This document shows, piece by piece, positions 63,725 to 64,000 of a stretch of 64,000 bases of DNA. The translations under genes and the position numbers were made by a program. Within the stretch, counting starts at the first letter, position 1. Each line of letters begins with the position of its first letter. The stretch spans positions 62,001 to 126,000 of the forward strand of contig CBDCVQ010000018.1 of assembly GCA_965223165.1 (NCBI GenBank), given 5' to 3'. The DNA is from JABDMH01 sp965223165. Its GTDB lineage: Bacteria; Bacteroidota; Bacteroidia; Chitinophagales; Saprospiraceae. The notes beneath the pieces were generated by a model that was not told the DNA's origin, made no database searches, and was given only the letters and a program-made list of their open reading frames with translations.

Positions 63725-64000
63725 ATGACGCCAAAGCAACTGATCCAACGCTGGGTCAAGCGCTTTAACGAAGGCGATGCAGATGCCCTCGCCGCCATGT
63801 ATCACGAGGATGCCATCAATCATCAGGTGGCCAATGATCCTGTGGTAGGCAGAGAGGCGATTAAACAAATGTTTGCGGCTGAATTTGCCCAGTTCAACAT
63901 GACCTGCCTCATCGAAAATCTGTTTGAAGACGGCGATTGGGCGATGCTGGAATGGAGGGATCCCAGTGGGCTGCGCGGGTGCGGCTTCTTTCATGTGCTG
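63725..64000 (+). CDS. NTF2/SnoaL-like protein, 3' end outside the window
   Basis: The frame MTPKQLIQRWVKRFNEGDAD runs open to the window edge for 92 codons. ALAAMYHEDAINHQVANDPV, GREAIKQMFAAEFAQFN and GDWAMLEWRDPSGLRGCGFF follow the SnoaL-like polyketide-cyclase fold of the NTF2 superfamily. It starts 57 bp after the fucosidase stop in the same direction. The activity is unknown. Confidence 0.75.
   Translation, partial: MTPKQLIQRWVKRFNEGDADALAAMYHEDAINHQVANDPVVGREAIKQMFAAEFAQFNMTCLIENLFEDGDWAMLEWRDPSGLRGCGFFHVL

Overview
The window looks like accessory DNA from a Bacteroidota chromosome, probably Saprospiria-like; this is inferred from gene families, not from a marker gene. The supporting families are TlpA/DUF4369-type thioredoxin lipoproteins, a TonB-dependent receptor with a CarboxypepD_reg N-terminus, DUF2652 and DUF6624 proteins, DUF5060 and GH140-type glycosidases, and many lipoboxes. 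I see no rRNA, tRNA, CRISPR array, phage module or intact transposase gene.

Positions 1-30000 hold mostly single, short, plus-strand genes: three TlpA-type redoxins, an FKBP, GrpB, an S51 peptidase-like protein, an ankyrin lipoprotein, GNATs, a serine hydrolase, a Dabb lipoprotein, a DUF1569 protein, a PAP2 phosphatase, a DUF2652 cyclase-like protein, VOC and PNPOx proteins. They are separated by long gene-poor spacers carrying dispersed repeats. The main exception is a minus-strand TonB receptor at 14-16.7 kb.

Positions 31.3-37.2 kb contain a compact minus-strand export operon (HPF-like protein, ABC transporter with an atypical ATPase, HlyD-type adaptor, hot-dog thioesterase, TolC-type outer membrane protein) facing a divergent TetR regulator. 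From 37.3 to 46.6 kb come an SDR-DUF2867 fusion, DNA alkylation repair, YdeI-like, beta-helix, VOC and DinB genes and a higBA toxin-antitoxin pair with a palindrome upstream. From 46.6 kb to the end the theme is secreted and carbohydrate-active proteins (agarase-like, Tat-exported beta-propeller, DUF5060, GH140-like, GH29 alpha-L-fucosidase) plus a glutathione-independent formaldehyde dehydrogenase and a cyclase-TPR sensor.

The strongest structural signal is repeat-driven decay. At least four repeat families are present: MITE-1 (four copies, TAGAG...TTCGCATTA ends), MITE-2 (AGTGGACTGTAACA ends), MITE-3 (284-298 bp, 17-bp terminal inverted repeats, one copy with a 10-bp target duplication) and an unnamed intergenic repeat R1 (core GAATTGCGTAAATTG). 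MITE-1 splits a GNAT gene and a LysE-type gene, MITE-2 splits a metallophosphoesterase, and further pseudogenes (OsmC, TfoX-like, beta-lactamase fragment, second LysE fragment) lie in the spacers. There are also a threefold tandem repeat with two hairpins per unit at 57.9-58.1 kb and a 10-bp microsatellite at 58.7 kb.
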